This document shows positions 28,777-36,554 of a stretch of 64,000 bases of DNA, in pieces. The notes under the pieces were generated by a model. The model saw only the letters and a list, made by a program, of their open reading frames with translations. It did no database searches and was not told the DNA's origin. Position numbers and translations under genes: made by a program. Numbering within the stretch: position 1 is the stretch's first letter; every line of letters starts with the position of its first letter. Origin of the DNA: Luteimonas kalidii (GTDB lineage Bacteria; Pseudomonadota; Gammaproteobacteria; Xanthomonadales; Xanthomonadaceae); the NCBI RefSeq assembly GCF_029887935.1, contig NZ_JARXRO010000016.1, forward strand, positions 191,257-255,256. Direction: 5' to 3'.

Positions 28777-31227
28777 TCATGCGCGTACCAGCGCGCCGTC
28801 GCGCCACGCCAGGGTGGCGCTCTCGCCTGCCGCAAGCGCCAGTGCGATCCCGCGCCCGCGATGGTCGACCCGATAGTCGCCGCCGCGCTCGCTGCGCAGG
28901 ACCGCTGCCTCGACGACGCCGTCCCGCCAGGACAGGTCAAGGCGCGCGGCGTTGCGCACCGGCACCCCGTGCAGCGTGCCCGTCGGCCAGTCGCGCGGCA
29001 ATGCCGGCAGCAGGAACACGGCGCCGCCCCAGCTCTGCACCAGCATCTCGGTGATGCCCGCCGTGCCGCCGAAGTTGCCGTCGATCTGGAACGGCGGATG
29101 GGCGTCGAACAGGTTCGGATAGGTGCGCGACGGGCTCAGCAGCATGCGCAGGATCTTCATCGCGCGCTCGCCATCGCGCAGGCGCGCCCACAGGTTCAGG
29201 CGCCAGCCGATGCCCCAACCGGTCGCCTCGTCGCCGCGGATCTCCAGCGAGCGACGCGCGGCTGCCACCAGCTCCGGGGTATCGCGCGGGTTGATCTGGC
29301 TGGACGGGTGCAGCGCGTACAGGTGCGAGACGTGGCGGTGGTCCATCTCCGGCGCGTCCATGTCCCAGTCGTCCTGCCATTCCTGCAGCTGGCCGGCACG
29401 GCCGATCCGGTGCGGCGGCAGGCGTTCGCGCAGGCGCCGCAGGCGCTGCGCGAAGTCGGCATCGATCTGCAGCAGCGCCGCGGCCTCGATGCACTGCCCG
29501 AACAGGTCGCGCAGGAGTTGCGCGTCCATCGACGGGCCGGTGCACAACGCGGCCCCGTGCGGATGCACGTTCTCCGGCGAGATCGAGGGTGCCGTGACCA
29601 TCGCGCCGGTGTGCGGATCCTCGACCAGGGTGGCTTCGAAGAACTCCGCCGCGCCACGGAACAACGGGTAGATGCGACGCAGGTAGGCCACGTCGCGCCC
29701 GTAGTCCCAGCGATCCCACAGGTGCTGCAGCAACCAGGCGCCGCCCAGCGGCCACAGGCCCCACTGCGCGCCGTCGATCGGCGCGGTCGCGCGCCACAGG
29801 TCGGTGTTGTGGTGCACCACCCAGCCCGGCGCGCCGTACATGCGGCGCGCGGTCTCGCGTCCGCGTTCGGCCAGTTCGAACACCATGCGTTCCAGCGGCT
29901 CGACGCATTCGGCCAGCGCGCCCGACTCGGCCGGCCAGTAGTTCATCTCGGTGTTGATGTTGATCGTGTACTTGCTCTCCCACGGCGGCTGCAGCAGGTC
30001 GTTCCACACGCCCTGCAGGTTCGCCGGCTGGCTGCCGGCGCGCGAGCTGGCGATCAGCAGGTAGCGGCCGAACTGGTGGTAGAGCGCGGCGAGCGCAGGA
30101 TCGACCGCATCGGCAAAGCGCGCGACGCGTTCGTCGGTGGGAAGCTGCGCGAGCTCGACCGGTGTGGCCCCGAGGTCGATCTCGACGCGCCGGAACAGCG
30201 TGCGGTGCGCCGCGACATGATCGTCGTGCAGGTCCTGCCACGAGCGCGCGGCGGCGCGCGCGAGCTGGTCCCGGGTGATCGCGTCCGGATCGCCGGAGAC
30301 ATCGTCGTAGCGGCGGAAGCTGGTGGCCGCGGTGAGCAGCAGCACCACCTCGTCGGCGTCGCGCACCTCGATGCGGCCGTCGCGCTGCTGCAGGGTGCCG
30401 CCGACAGGGAGTACCCGTAGACGCGCGGCGAAGCGCAGGCGCCCGTCCACGCCGAAGGCGGCCTCGTTGCGGCCGCGCAGCAGCAGGCCCGCGTCGCCGT
30501 CGGCGTCCACCGTCGCGCTGGGCTGGTCGCTCGCCAGGCCGATGCGCAGCGAGATGCGCCCCGGCGTGTCGCCCGACAGCCGCATCGCCAGGCACTGGTC
30601 GACCGGCGAGACGAACACCTCGCGCCGGTGCTGCAGGCCGCGCGCCTCGAAAGTGGAGGTGGCGAGCGCGCGGTCCAGGTCCAGCTCGCGGCGATAGCCG
30701 TTGGTCTCGGCGATCTCGAAGAAATCCAGCACCAGGTCGCCGAGCGGCTGGTAGGGCATCTGCTTCGGCGGCCGGCCGAGCATGGTGGCGTTCGCCAGCG
30801 CCTCGGCCTCCGCGTAGCGGCGCGCGAACAGCAGGCGCCGCACCTCCGGCAGTGCCTCGAGCGCGCCGAGCGGAGTGGGGTCGTAGGGGCCGCCGGCGTA
30901 AAGCGTGTCCTCGTTGAGTTGCAGGCGCTCGTGCTTGCCGCCGCCCCAGACCATGGCGCCGAGCCGGCCGTTGCCGAGCGGCAGCGCCTCGACCCACTGC
31001 GTGGCCGGGCGCGGATACCACAGCCGCAGCTCCTCCCACGACGTGCCGCCCCCAGCAGCACCAGTCTGCGCAGCGGCCGGGTTGGCGCCGGTCGCGACGG
31101 TGGCAGCCGCAGGCGTGGCTGCCACCGCCTCGCCGCGGCCGAAGCCCGCCGCCGCGCCGCCGCCCGCCACCGCCGCCAGCGCGGCGGCCCGGAGCGCCTC
31201 GCGGCGGCGCGGGTCGAACGCCGCCAT
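28777..31227 (-). CDS. GH95 alpha-L-fucosidase (xyloglucan side chain)
   Basis: An 816-residue enzyme with a twin-arginine-like signal (RRREALRAAALAAVAGGG) and an Ala-rich linker. The GH95 N-terminal domain has WVEALPLGNGRLGAMVWGG and LQLNEDTLYAGG. The (alpha/alpha)6 barrel has NLQGVWNDLLQPPWESKYT followed by NINTEMNYWPAE, which carries the Asn pair of the active site, then DAPEMDHRHVSHLYALHP and FQIDGNFGGTAGITEMLVQS. GH95 members inverting-hydrolyse alpha-1,2-fucose, found on the galactose of fucosylated xyloglucan. It starts 3 bases after the GH31 stop, in one operon with GH35 and GH31. Confidence 0.92.
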   Translation of the reverse strand: MAAFDPRRREALRAAALAAVAGGGAAAGFGRGEAVAATPAAATVATGANPAAAQTGAAGGGTSWEELRLWYPRPATQWVEALPLGNGRLGAMVWGGGKHERLQLNEDTLYAGGPYDPTPLGALEALPEVRRLLFARRYAEAEALANATMLGRPPKQMPYQPLGDLVLDFFEIAETNGYRRELDLDRALATSTFEARGLQHRREVFVSPVDQCLAMRLSGDTPGRISLRIGLASDQPSATVDADGDAGLLLRGRNEAAFGVDGRLRFAARLRVLPVGGTLQQRDGRIEVRDADEVVLLLTAATSFRRYDDVSGDPDAITRDQLARAAARSWQDLHDDHVAAHRTLFRRVEIDLGATPVELAQLPTDERVARFADAVDPALAALYHQFGRYLLIASSRAGSQPANLQGVWNDLLQPPWESKYTININTEMNYWPAESGALAECVEPLERMVFELAERGRETARRMYGAPGWVVHHNTDLWRATAPIDGAQWGLWPLGGAWLLQHLWDRWDYGRDVAYLRRIYPLFRGAAEFFEATLVEDPHTGAMVTAPSISPENVHPHGAALCTGPSMDAQLLRDLFGQCIEAAALLQIDADFAQRLRRLRERLPPHRIGRAGQLQEWQDDWDMDAPEMDHRHVSHLYALHPSSQINPRDTPELVAAARRSLEIRGDEATGWGIGWRLNLWARLRDGERAMKILRMLLSPSRTYPNLFDAHPPFQIDGNFGGTAGITEMLVQSWGGAVFLLPALPRDWPTGTLHGVPVRNAARLDLSWRDGVVEAAVLRSERGGDYRVDHRGRGIALALAAGESATLAWRDGALVRA

Positions 31228-31230
31228 GCG

Positions 31231-34092
31231 TCAGCCCTTCGCCGGCCGCGCCACGACCTGCGCCGAGCCGTCGTAGGTGACGGTGGCGTCGGCCGCAGGC
31301 TCCAGCGCGCCGTTGTCGCCACGCGGTCCGTCGATCCAGCGGACGCGGATCTCGCGCGACTGCGCCATGCCGGGATACGAACCCTCGCGCGCACCGATGG
31401 TCAGCTCGCCGCGCGCCTGGTTCCACGCCAGCGGGATGCGGCTGGACTCACCGCGCTCGTAGCCGTAGCTGCGCCCGGCATCCTCGTACAGCGGGAAGCT
31501 GCCGTCCGCGCCGGTGTAGACCTCGATGGTCAGCGGCGCATCGGGCTGCTCGTCCACGTACTGCTGCACGACGGTGCGCGGCACGATCGAGCCGGCACGC
31601 ACGAACAGCGGCATGCGCTGCAGCGGCGCGGCGGCGGTGATGCTCTGACCGCCCTCGTGCCGCTGGCCGGTCTCGAAGTCGATCCACTGCGCGCCAGCCG
31701 GCAGGTAGACCTCGCGGCTGGTGGCCCTGAACTCGGTCACGGGCGCGACCAGGAAGGCCGGCCCGAACAGATACTGGTCGGCAACGTCGCGCGCCTTCGC
31801 GTCCTCCGGGAAGTCCATCGCCAGCGCGCGCAGGATGGTGCCGTCCGCATGCCAGGTGTCACCGGCCAGGGTGTAGATGTACGGCAGCAACGTGTAGCGC
31901 AGCTTGAGGTAGTGCACGAAGCTGTCGTAGTGCGGCGTGCCTTCGGGCGCGATCTCCCAGATCTCGCGATAAGGAAACTGACCGTGCAGGCGGAAGATCG
32001 GCACGAATGCGCCGTGCTGGAACCAGCGCAGGCTGAGCTCGCGCCATTCGGGAAGGTGCGCCGGGTCCTTCTGCTCGTAGCGGCGCTCGGGCGAGAACCC
32101 GCCGATGTCGAAGCTGACGTTCGGCGCGCCGGCCATCGAGGCGTTGACCAGCCCCGAAATCTGCTCGCGGTAGTCCTCCCAGCGCGGCACGATGTCACCG
32201 CTCCAGAACGCCGCACCCGCACGCTGCTGGCCCGCGAAGTACGCGCGCGACAGGATGAACACGCGCTTGTCCGGCTCCACCTCGCGCGAACCGCGGTAGA
32301 CGCCTTCAGAATGCGGCAGCGGGTAGGCGTTGAAGTACTCCACCGACGAGCCCAGCGCATTCGGCATCGTGCGCGCCTTGCGCTCGCCGATGTCGATGTT
32401 GCTGTGCAGATCGGGCTCGGTCGCGTCCAGCCACCAGGCATCGAAGCCCTTGCTGTTGAGCTTCGTGTTCACCTGGCGCCAGAAGATGTCCTGCGCTTCG
32501 GTCGTGTACGGATCGTAGAACGAGTTCAGGTAGCCCTTGCCGATCCAGTCCAGCTCCCCCACCTCGACGTTGCGGGTGTACATGTAGCCTTTGGCCGCGA
32601 GCTCCTTGTAGTGCTCGGTGGTCGGGTAGAACTTCGGCCACACCGAGATCATGATCTGCGCGTTCTGCTCGTGCACGTGGTCGACCATGCCGTCGGGATC
32701 GGGGAAGTTGGCCGGGTCGAAGTCGTGCGAGCCCCAGGCGTCCTCGGGCCAGTACGACCAGTCGAGCACGATGTTGTCGATCGGCAGCTTGCGGCGGCGG
32801 TACTCGTCCAGCACGTCGGTCAGTTCGGCCTGGGTCTTGTAGCGCTCGCGGCTCTGCCAGAAGCCGTAGGCCCACTTGGGCAGCAGCACCGCCTTGCCCG
32901 TGAGCGTACGGTAGCCGGCGATCACGCCGTCGGCGTCGTCCGCGGCCACCACGTAATAGTCGATCAGCTGCGCGGCCTCGGACCAGATCGACAGGTCGCC
33001 GGCTTCGTCGGCCGGCAGCGGGTCGCGGCCCTGCAGCGCGAGGTAGGCCGGCTCGATCCGGTCCCACTCGATGCGGATGTCGTGCCTGCTTCCGGCCTGG
33101 AGGTCGAGCGCGAACTCGTGGTGCCACGGGTTCCAGTTCTGGCGCCAGCGGTCGATCACCAGCTTGTCGTCCACGTAGAGCTTGGCGTACTCGCTGTTGT
33201 ACAGCGAGAAGGTGTGCCGGCCGGATGTGCGCGCGGCGATCTGTCCTTCCCACACGACGTCGCTGCGCCCGCCCTGGGCCAGGTTCTTGCCTGCCTCCGG
33301 GAACGCTTCGAGGCTGGATATGAACTGGTAGTCGATCTGCTCCTCGCGCCGGACCAGCTTGACGTCGCCCTCGATCGAATAGGTCGCCGTCAGCGCGCCT
33401 TCCTTCCCGTCCTTGTCGTACAGCGTCACCACCTCGCCGATCTGGCGCAGACCGCGCGGATCGCCGTAGCGGGTGATCGAGTTGTTGTCCCAGAGGATGC
33501 CGTAGTGGCGGCTCGAGGTCAGGTAGGGGATCGCGTTGTCGATGTTGTGCTGGAGCAGCTCGACATCGCGGCCCTTGAGGTTCATCCAGCCCTGCTGGTG
33601 AAGTCCGGTGCCGTAGAGGCCTTCGTCGTCGTTGGATTCGAAGCGCTGGCGCACGCTGACGTACTGGCGCCCGTCGAACTCGGCCGGCGTGAACGTGCGG
33701 CCGCCCGCCACTTCCGAGACCAGCGGCTTGCCGGCCGCGTCGAAGAACGCGACCTGGCCGTCGGCCAGCGAGACCGTCGCGGAGATGCCCGGCGCCACCA
33801 CGCGCACGGCATCGCCGGCCTCCTGCACCTCGAACGCCGGCGCAGCGCCCTCGCGCGCCACCCGCATCAGGCTCGGCGAGCGCTCGAAGTCGCCATCGGC
33901 ATCGGCGGTCACGCGCAGGATGTGGCCGTCCACCACCTGCAGCCGCACCGGCGCTGCGCCGGCCTGCGTCGGCTGCACCACGACGCCGTCGCCGGCGCGC
34001 TCCCAGCCGGATGCCGCGTGTGCGAGACCGCAGGCCAGGGACAGGGCCAGTGGCAGGGCCAGTGGCCGCGGGAAGCGGGAGAGTCGGGTCAT
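31231..34092 (-). CDS. GH31 alpha-xylosidase with PA14 insert
   Basis: A 953-residue enzyme with a signal peptide (about 1-25, ending GLAHA). The N-terminal beta-domain is interrupted by a PA14-like module (about 277-365, with GRHTFSLYNSEYAKLYVDD), as in the Cellvibrio xyloglucan alpha-xylosidase Xyl31A, where it binds long xylogluco-oligosaccharides. The barrel carries the nucleophile Asp in DAWWLDATEPDL (about 554) and the acid/base Asp in FWSGDIVPRWEDY (about 632). It should remove alpha-1,6-xylose from the non-reducing end. The ATG at 34092 lies 4 bases after the GH35 stop. The periplasm is the expected location. Confidence 0.95.
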   Translation of the reverse strand: MTRLSRFPRPLALPLALSLACGLAHAASGWERAGDGVVVQPTQAGAAPVRLQVVDGHILRVTADADGDFERSPSLMRVAREGAAPAFEVQEAGDAVRVVAPGISATVSLADGQVAFFDAAGKPLVSEVAGGRTFTPAEFDGRQYVSVRQRFESNDDEGLYGTGLHQQGWMNLKGRDVELLQHNIDNAIPYLTSSRHYGILWDNNSITRYGDPRGLRQIGEVVTLYDKDGKEGALTATYSIEGDVKLVRREEQIDYQFISSLEAFPEAGKNLAQGGRSDVVWEGQIAARTSGRHTFSLYNSEYAKLYVDDKLVIDRWRQNWNPWHHEFALDLQAGSRHDIRIEWDRIEPAYLALQGRDPLPADEAGDLSIWSEAAQLIDYYVVAADDADGVIAGYRTLTGKAVLLPKWAYGFWQSRERYKTQAELTDVLDEYRRRKLPIDNIVLDWSYWPEDAWGSHDFDPANFPDPDGMVDHVHEQNAQIMISVWPKFYPTTEHYKELAAKGYMYTRNVEVGELDWIGKGYLNSFYDPYTTEAQDIFWRQVNTKLNSKGFDAWWLDATEPDLHSNIDIGERKARTMPNALGSSVEYFNAYPLPHSEGVYRGSREVEPDKRVFILSRAYFAGQQRAGAAFWSGDIVPRWEDYREQISGLVNASMAGAPNVSFDIGGFSPERRYEQKDPAHLPEWRELSLRWFQHGAFVPIFRLHGQFPYREIWEIAPEGTPHYDSFVHYLKLRYTLLPYIYTLAGDTWHADGTILRALAMDFPEDAKARDVADQYLFGPAFLVAPVTEFRATSREVYLPAGAQWIDFETGQRHEGGQSITAAAPLQRMPLFVRAGSIVPRTVVQQYVDEQPDAPLTIEVYTGADGSFPLYEDAGRSYGYERGESSRIPLAWNQARGELTIGAREGSYPGMAQSREIRVRWIDGPRGDNGALEPAADATVTYDGSAQVVARPAKG

Positions 34093-34096
34093 GGCG

Positions 34097-35881
34097 TCAG
34101 GGCTCCTGGGGTTGCGCATCGGTCTTCGTGGGATAGGTGGCCAGGGTCACGCGCAGCAGCTGCGTGGCCTCGGAGAAGTTGAGTCCGTAGTCGGTCTGGT
34201 CGCCGTTCCAGTTGCGGTGGAACTCCCACGTCGTGTCGACGTAGCGCCCTTCCTCGACCCGGTCGTAGATCAGCGCCACGCCCTCGCGCGCCGGGTGGAT
34301 CGTCACCCGCGCGTGCATGCCCGTGACCAGGAACTCGTCCGGACCGAGTTCGGCGATCAGCGCACCGCCGATCGGCTCGGGGTTGCCGGGCGGCACGCCC
34401 TGGAACCAGAAGTGCGGCAGTCCATAGGCGATCGTGGCATTCCAGCGGTCGTTGAGCCGGATCTGCTGCTCGGTCACGCCGGGCGCCTCGGACACGCCAT
34501 GCAGCCGGCCTTCGGACGCGGCCCCGGCGAACACGCGCATGCCGAGGTTGATCCGTGCGAACGCCTGCGCGAACGGCGCGATGGTCTCGGGCGTGGTGCG
34601 CTTCGCGCCCAGCGGCCAGTTGCCGTAGGGCGTGTAGTCCATGCCGAAGGGCACCCAGCCGATGCCGTCGTGGCCCAACGCGGCGAACAGGTAGCGCGCG
34701 TAGGCCGGCGTGTTGCCGGTCTCGGACACGAACAGCGCATTGTCCGGCCGCGCGTAGCGCTCGAGCACCGTGGTGTAGAGCAGGTGCTCGGGCATGTAGA
34801 TGTCGGGCGCCAGCAGATCGATATGCGGGGCCGCCGCCTTGTACACGTCGAGCATGTTGTCGGTCGGCCCGCCGCTGGCGTACTGCCCGGGCTGGCCCGG
34901 GTTGAAGGGCCCGCGCAGGGCGGCGTTGACGTACATCGGCAGCGGATACTCGGCCTTGCCGGCCTCGGCCACCTGGTCGATGTAGCGGGCGATGTGCCAG
35001 GCGTGGAAGGTCTCGTCGGCGTCGGTGCCGAATACCTCGCGCCAGGTACCGGGCGACTTGCCGAGGTGGGTGAGCAGCGCTTCCGGGACCGCCCCTTCGA
35101 AGATCTCCTGCGCCATCGGCGAGAAGTCGCGCACGCCGCCGTAGGTGCCGGGCTCGTTCTGCGGCTGCACCATGATCACCGTGCGCTGCGCGTCGTGCTC
35201 GCGCAGGTGCGCCATCAGCCGCGCGAAGGCCCTGCGGTCGGCGTCGAGCGTGGCCTGCGCATGCGGTGAGAGCGAGTTCAGCACCACGCCGTCCTCGCGC
35301 ACCAGGCGCGGGAAGCGCGCGTTGTCGAGCTTCACCCAGCGCGGCGCGTAGTTGGGCCCGTTGTTCTTCCAGGTCGCGAACCACAGCAGGATCAGCCGCT
35401 TGTCGTGCGCGCGTGCCTGTTCCAGCAGATGGTCGACGAAGGAGAAGTCGAACCTGCCCTCTTCCGGTTCCAGCTGCTCCCAGGCGATCGAGATCGAGAG
35501 CGTGTTCGCGCCGAGGTCTTCGAGCGCCGGCCACACCTGCTTCAGCGGTTCGGGATAGTTGCTGGAATTGTGCGCCTGCCCGCCCAGGACGAGGAACGGC
35601 GCTCCGTCGACGATCAGGGCGTGCTTGCCGTCCTTGCTTTCGAAGCGGGGAATGGGACGTTCGCCGGTGATGCCGTCGTTGCCGGCGGCCGCACTTCCAG
35701 CGTCGCCCGCGGGGTCGGCACCCGTGCTCGCGTCGGGCGCGGAGGCATCGGCAGGCTCGGCGGGCTGGCGCTGGCAGCCGGCCAGCACGAGAGCCGCCAC
35801 GGCGAACAGCGCGAGCAGCGCACTGCGCGGCTGGCGGTCTCCCGATCCGGGTCGCGCGGCGGCCATGGGCATTCCCTTCAT
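34097..35881 (-). CDS. GH35 beta-galactosidase lipoprotein (DUF5597 type)
   Basis: A 594-residue lipoprotein (hydrophobic core then LVLAGCQR) with an acidic Ala/Gly/Asp linker. The GH35 barrel shows FLVLGGQAHNSSNYPEPL, the acid/base Glu in MVQPQNEPGTYG (about 240) and the nucleophile Glu in ALFVSETGNTPAYARYL (about 385), followed by a DUF5597-type domain. This matches the xyloglucan-specific galactosidases of the Cellvibrio and Xanthomonas loci, which take galactose off L side chains. GGGAGA six bases before the ATG at 35881 supports this start over several upstream ones that fall inside repeat DNA. First gene of the GH35-GH31-GH95 operon. Confidence 0.92.
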   Translation of the reverse strand: MKGMPMAAARPGSGDRQPRSALLALFAVAALVLAGCQRQPAEPADASAPDASTGADPAGDAGSAAAGNDGITGERPIPRFESKDGKHALIVDGAPFLVLGGQAHNSSNYPEPLKQVWPALEDLGANTLSISIAWEQLEPEEGRFDFSFVDHLLEQARAHDKRLILLWFATWKNNGPNYAPRWVKLDNARFPRLVREDGVVLNSLSPHAQATLDADRRAFARLMAHLREHDAQRTVIMVQPQNEPGTYGGVRDFSPMAQEIFEGAVPEALLTHLGKSPGTWREVFGTDADETFHAWHIARYIDQVAEAGKAEYPLPMYVNAALRGPFNPGQPGQYASGGPTDNMLDVYKAAAPHIDLLAPDIYMPEHLLYTTVLERYARPDNALFVSETGNTPAYARYLFAALGHDGIGWVPFGMDYTPYGNWPLGAKRTTPETIAPFAQAFARINLGMRVFAGAASEGRLHGVSEAPGVTEQQIRLNDRWNATIAYGLPHFWFQGVPPGNPEPIGGALIAELGPDEFLVTGMHARVTIHPAREGVALIYDRVEEGRYVDTTWEFHRNWNGDQTDYGLNFSEATQLLRVTLATYPTKTDAQPQEP

Positions 35882-35908
35882 TGCGTTCTCCCGGGGCATG
35901 GCCTGTGC

Positions 35909-35932
35909 GCTGTTGCTGTTGCTGTTGCTGTT
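35909..35932 (+). repeat. Hexanucleotide microsatellite (GCTGTT)4
   Basis: Four exact copies of GCTGTT, followed by imperfect ones, lie 28 bases upstream of the GH35 start and immediately before the left element at 35952. Confidence 0.85.
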
Positions 35933-35951
35933 GGTGTCGCTGCTGCCTTGG

Positions 35952-36141
35952 CTTTTCGAGCCGTAAAGCGAGCCGTGCATCGCAGGGCGGCGGGGCCGGA
36001 GAGCGGCCCATGTCTGAGCGCAGCGAGTTTGGGCCGCGTGCCCCGCCGCCCGAGAAGCGCAGGGGACCGGACTGGCGCAGCCAGTCCGGATCGCGTCCGG
36101 CGGAGGCGGTTTTGGTGACTTTTGCCAAGACAAAAGTCACC
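35952..36141 (+). repeat. 190-bp hairpin-ended element, left copy
   Basis: It starts CTTTTCGAGCCGTAAAGCGA, contains ATGTCTGAGCGCAGCGAGTT, and ends in a perfect 11-bp-stem hairpin GGTGACTTTTG-ccaaga-CAAAAGTCACC (36114-36141). An inverted copy is at 36250-36439. Copies of this kind are often miscalled as short proteins. I see no coding evidence. Confidence 0.85.
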
Positions 36142-36249
36142 CGCGCGACAGCGCGGAAGCTGTTGCGCTTGATCTTCGCAGTGGAACTCCGGTTCATCAG
36201 CGCGAACAGCAAACATCCAGAAGCAGAGCGTTCGGTCGCTTCGCGCCCG

Positions 36250-36439
36250 AGTTCCTTTTGAAGGGCCAAAAGGAACCAAAAGCCCCTTCACCGGACGCGA
36301 GCCGTCGCGGCTGCGCCGCGCCGGTCCCCTGCGCTCCTCGCCGGCGCTGGCACGGCGCCCAAACTCGCTGCGCTCAGACATGGGCGCCTCTACGTCCACC
36401 ACCGGCTGCGGTGCTCGGCTCGCTTTACGGCTCGAAAGG
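36250..36439 (-). repeat. 190-bp hairpin-ended element, right inverted copy
   Basis: On the minus strand it begins CCTTTCGAGCCGTAAAGCGA, shares ATGTCTGAGCGCAGCGAGTT with the left copy, and ends in the hairpin GTTCCTTTTG-gcccTT-CAAAAGGAAC (36251-36276). The two copies point their hairpin ends at each other across about 108 bases. Confidence 0.85.
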
Positions 36440-36464
36440 ACAACTGCAACAGCAAGAACAGACA

Positions 36465-36497
36465 CAGAAGCAGAAGCAGAGGCAGAGGCAGAGGCAG
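36465..36497 (+). repeat. Hexanucleotide microsatellite (CAGAAG)2(CAGAGG)3
   Basis: Five hexamers plus a partial one flank the outer end of the right element, mirroring the (GCTGTT)4 tract at the left element. It lies just downstream of the CE20 gene. Confidence 0.8.
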
Positions 36498-36554
36498 CTT
36501 CTACCGCATCGCGCAGCGAAAATTCCACCGGCGCCGTCTCTTCCATCGACATCC

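Noticed and set aside
36114..36276. Pair of ordinary rho-independent terminators for GH35 and CE20
   Set aside because: The hairpins lack a following T tract and belong to the repeated element, so they are described as part of it.
35952..36440. Short proteins encoded by the inverted elements
   Set aside because: The frames contain recurring MSERSEFG-type peptides typical of translated repeats, no start signals, and the element occurs in inverted copies.
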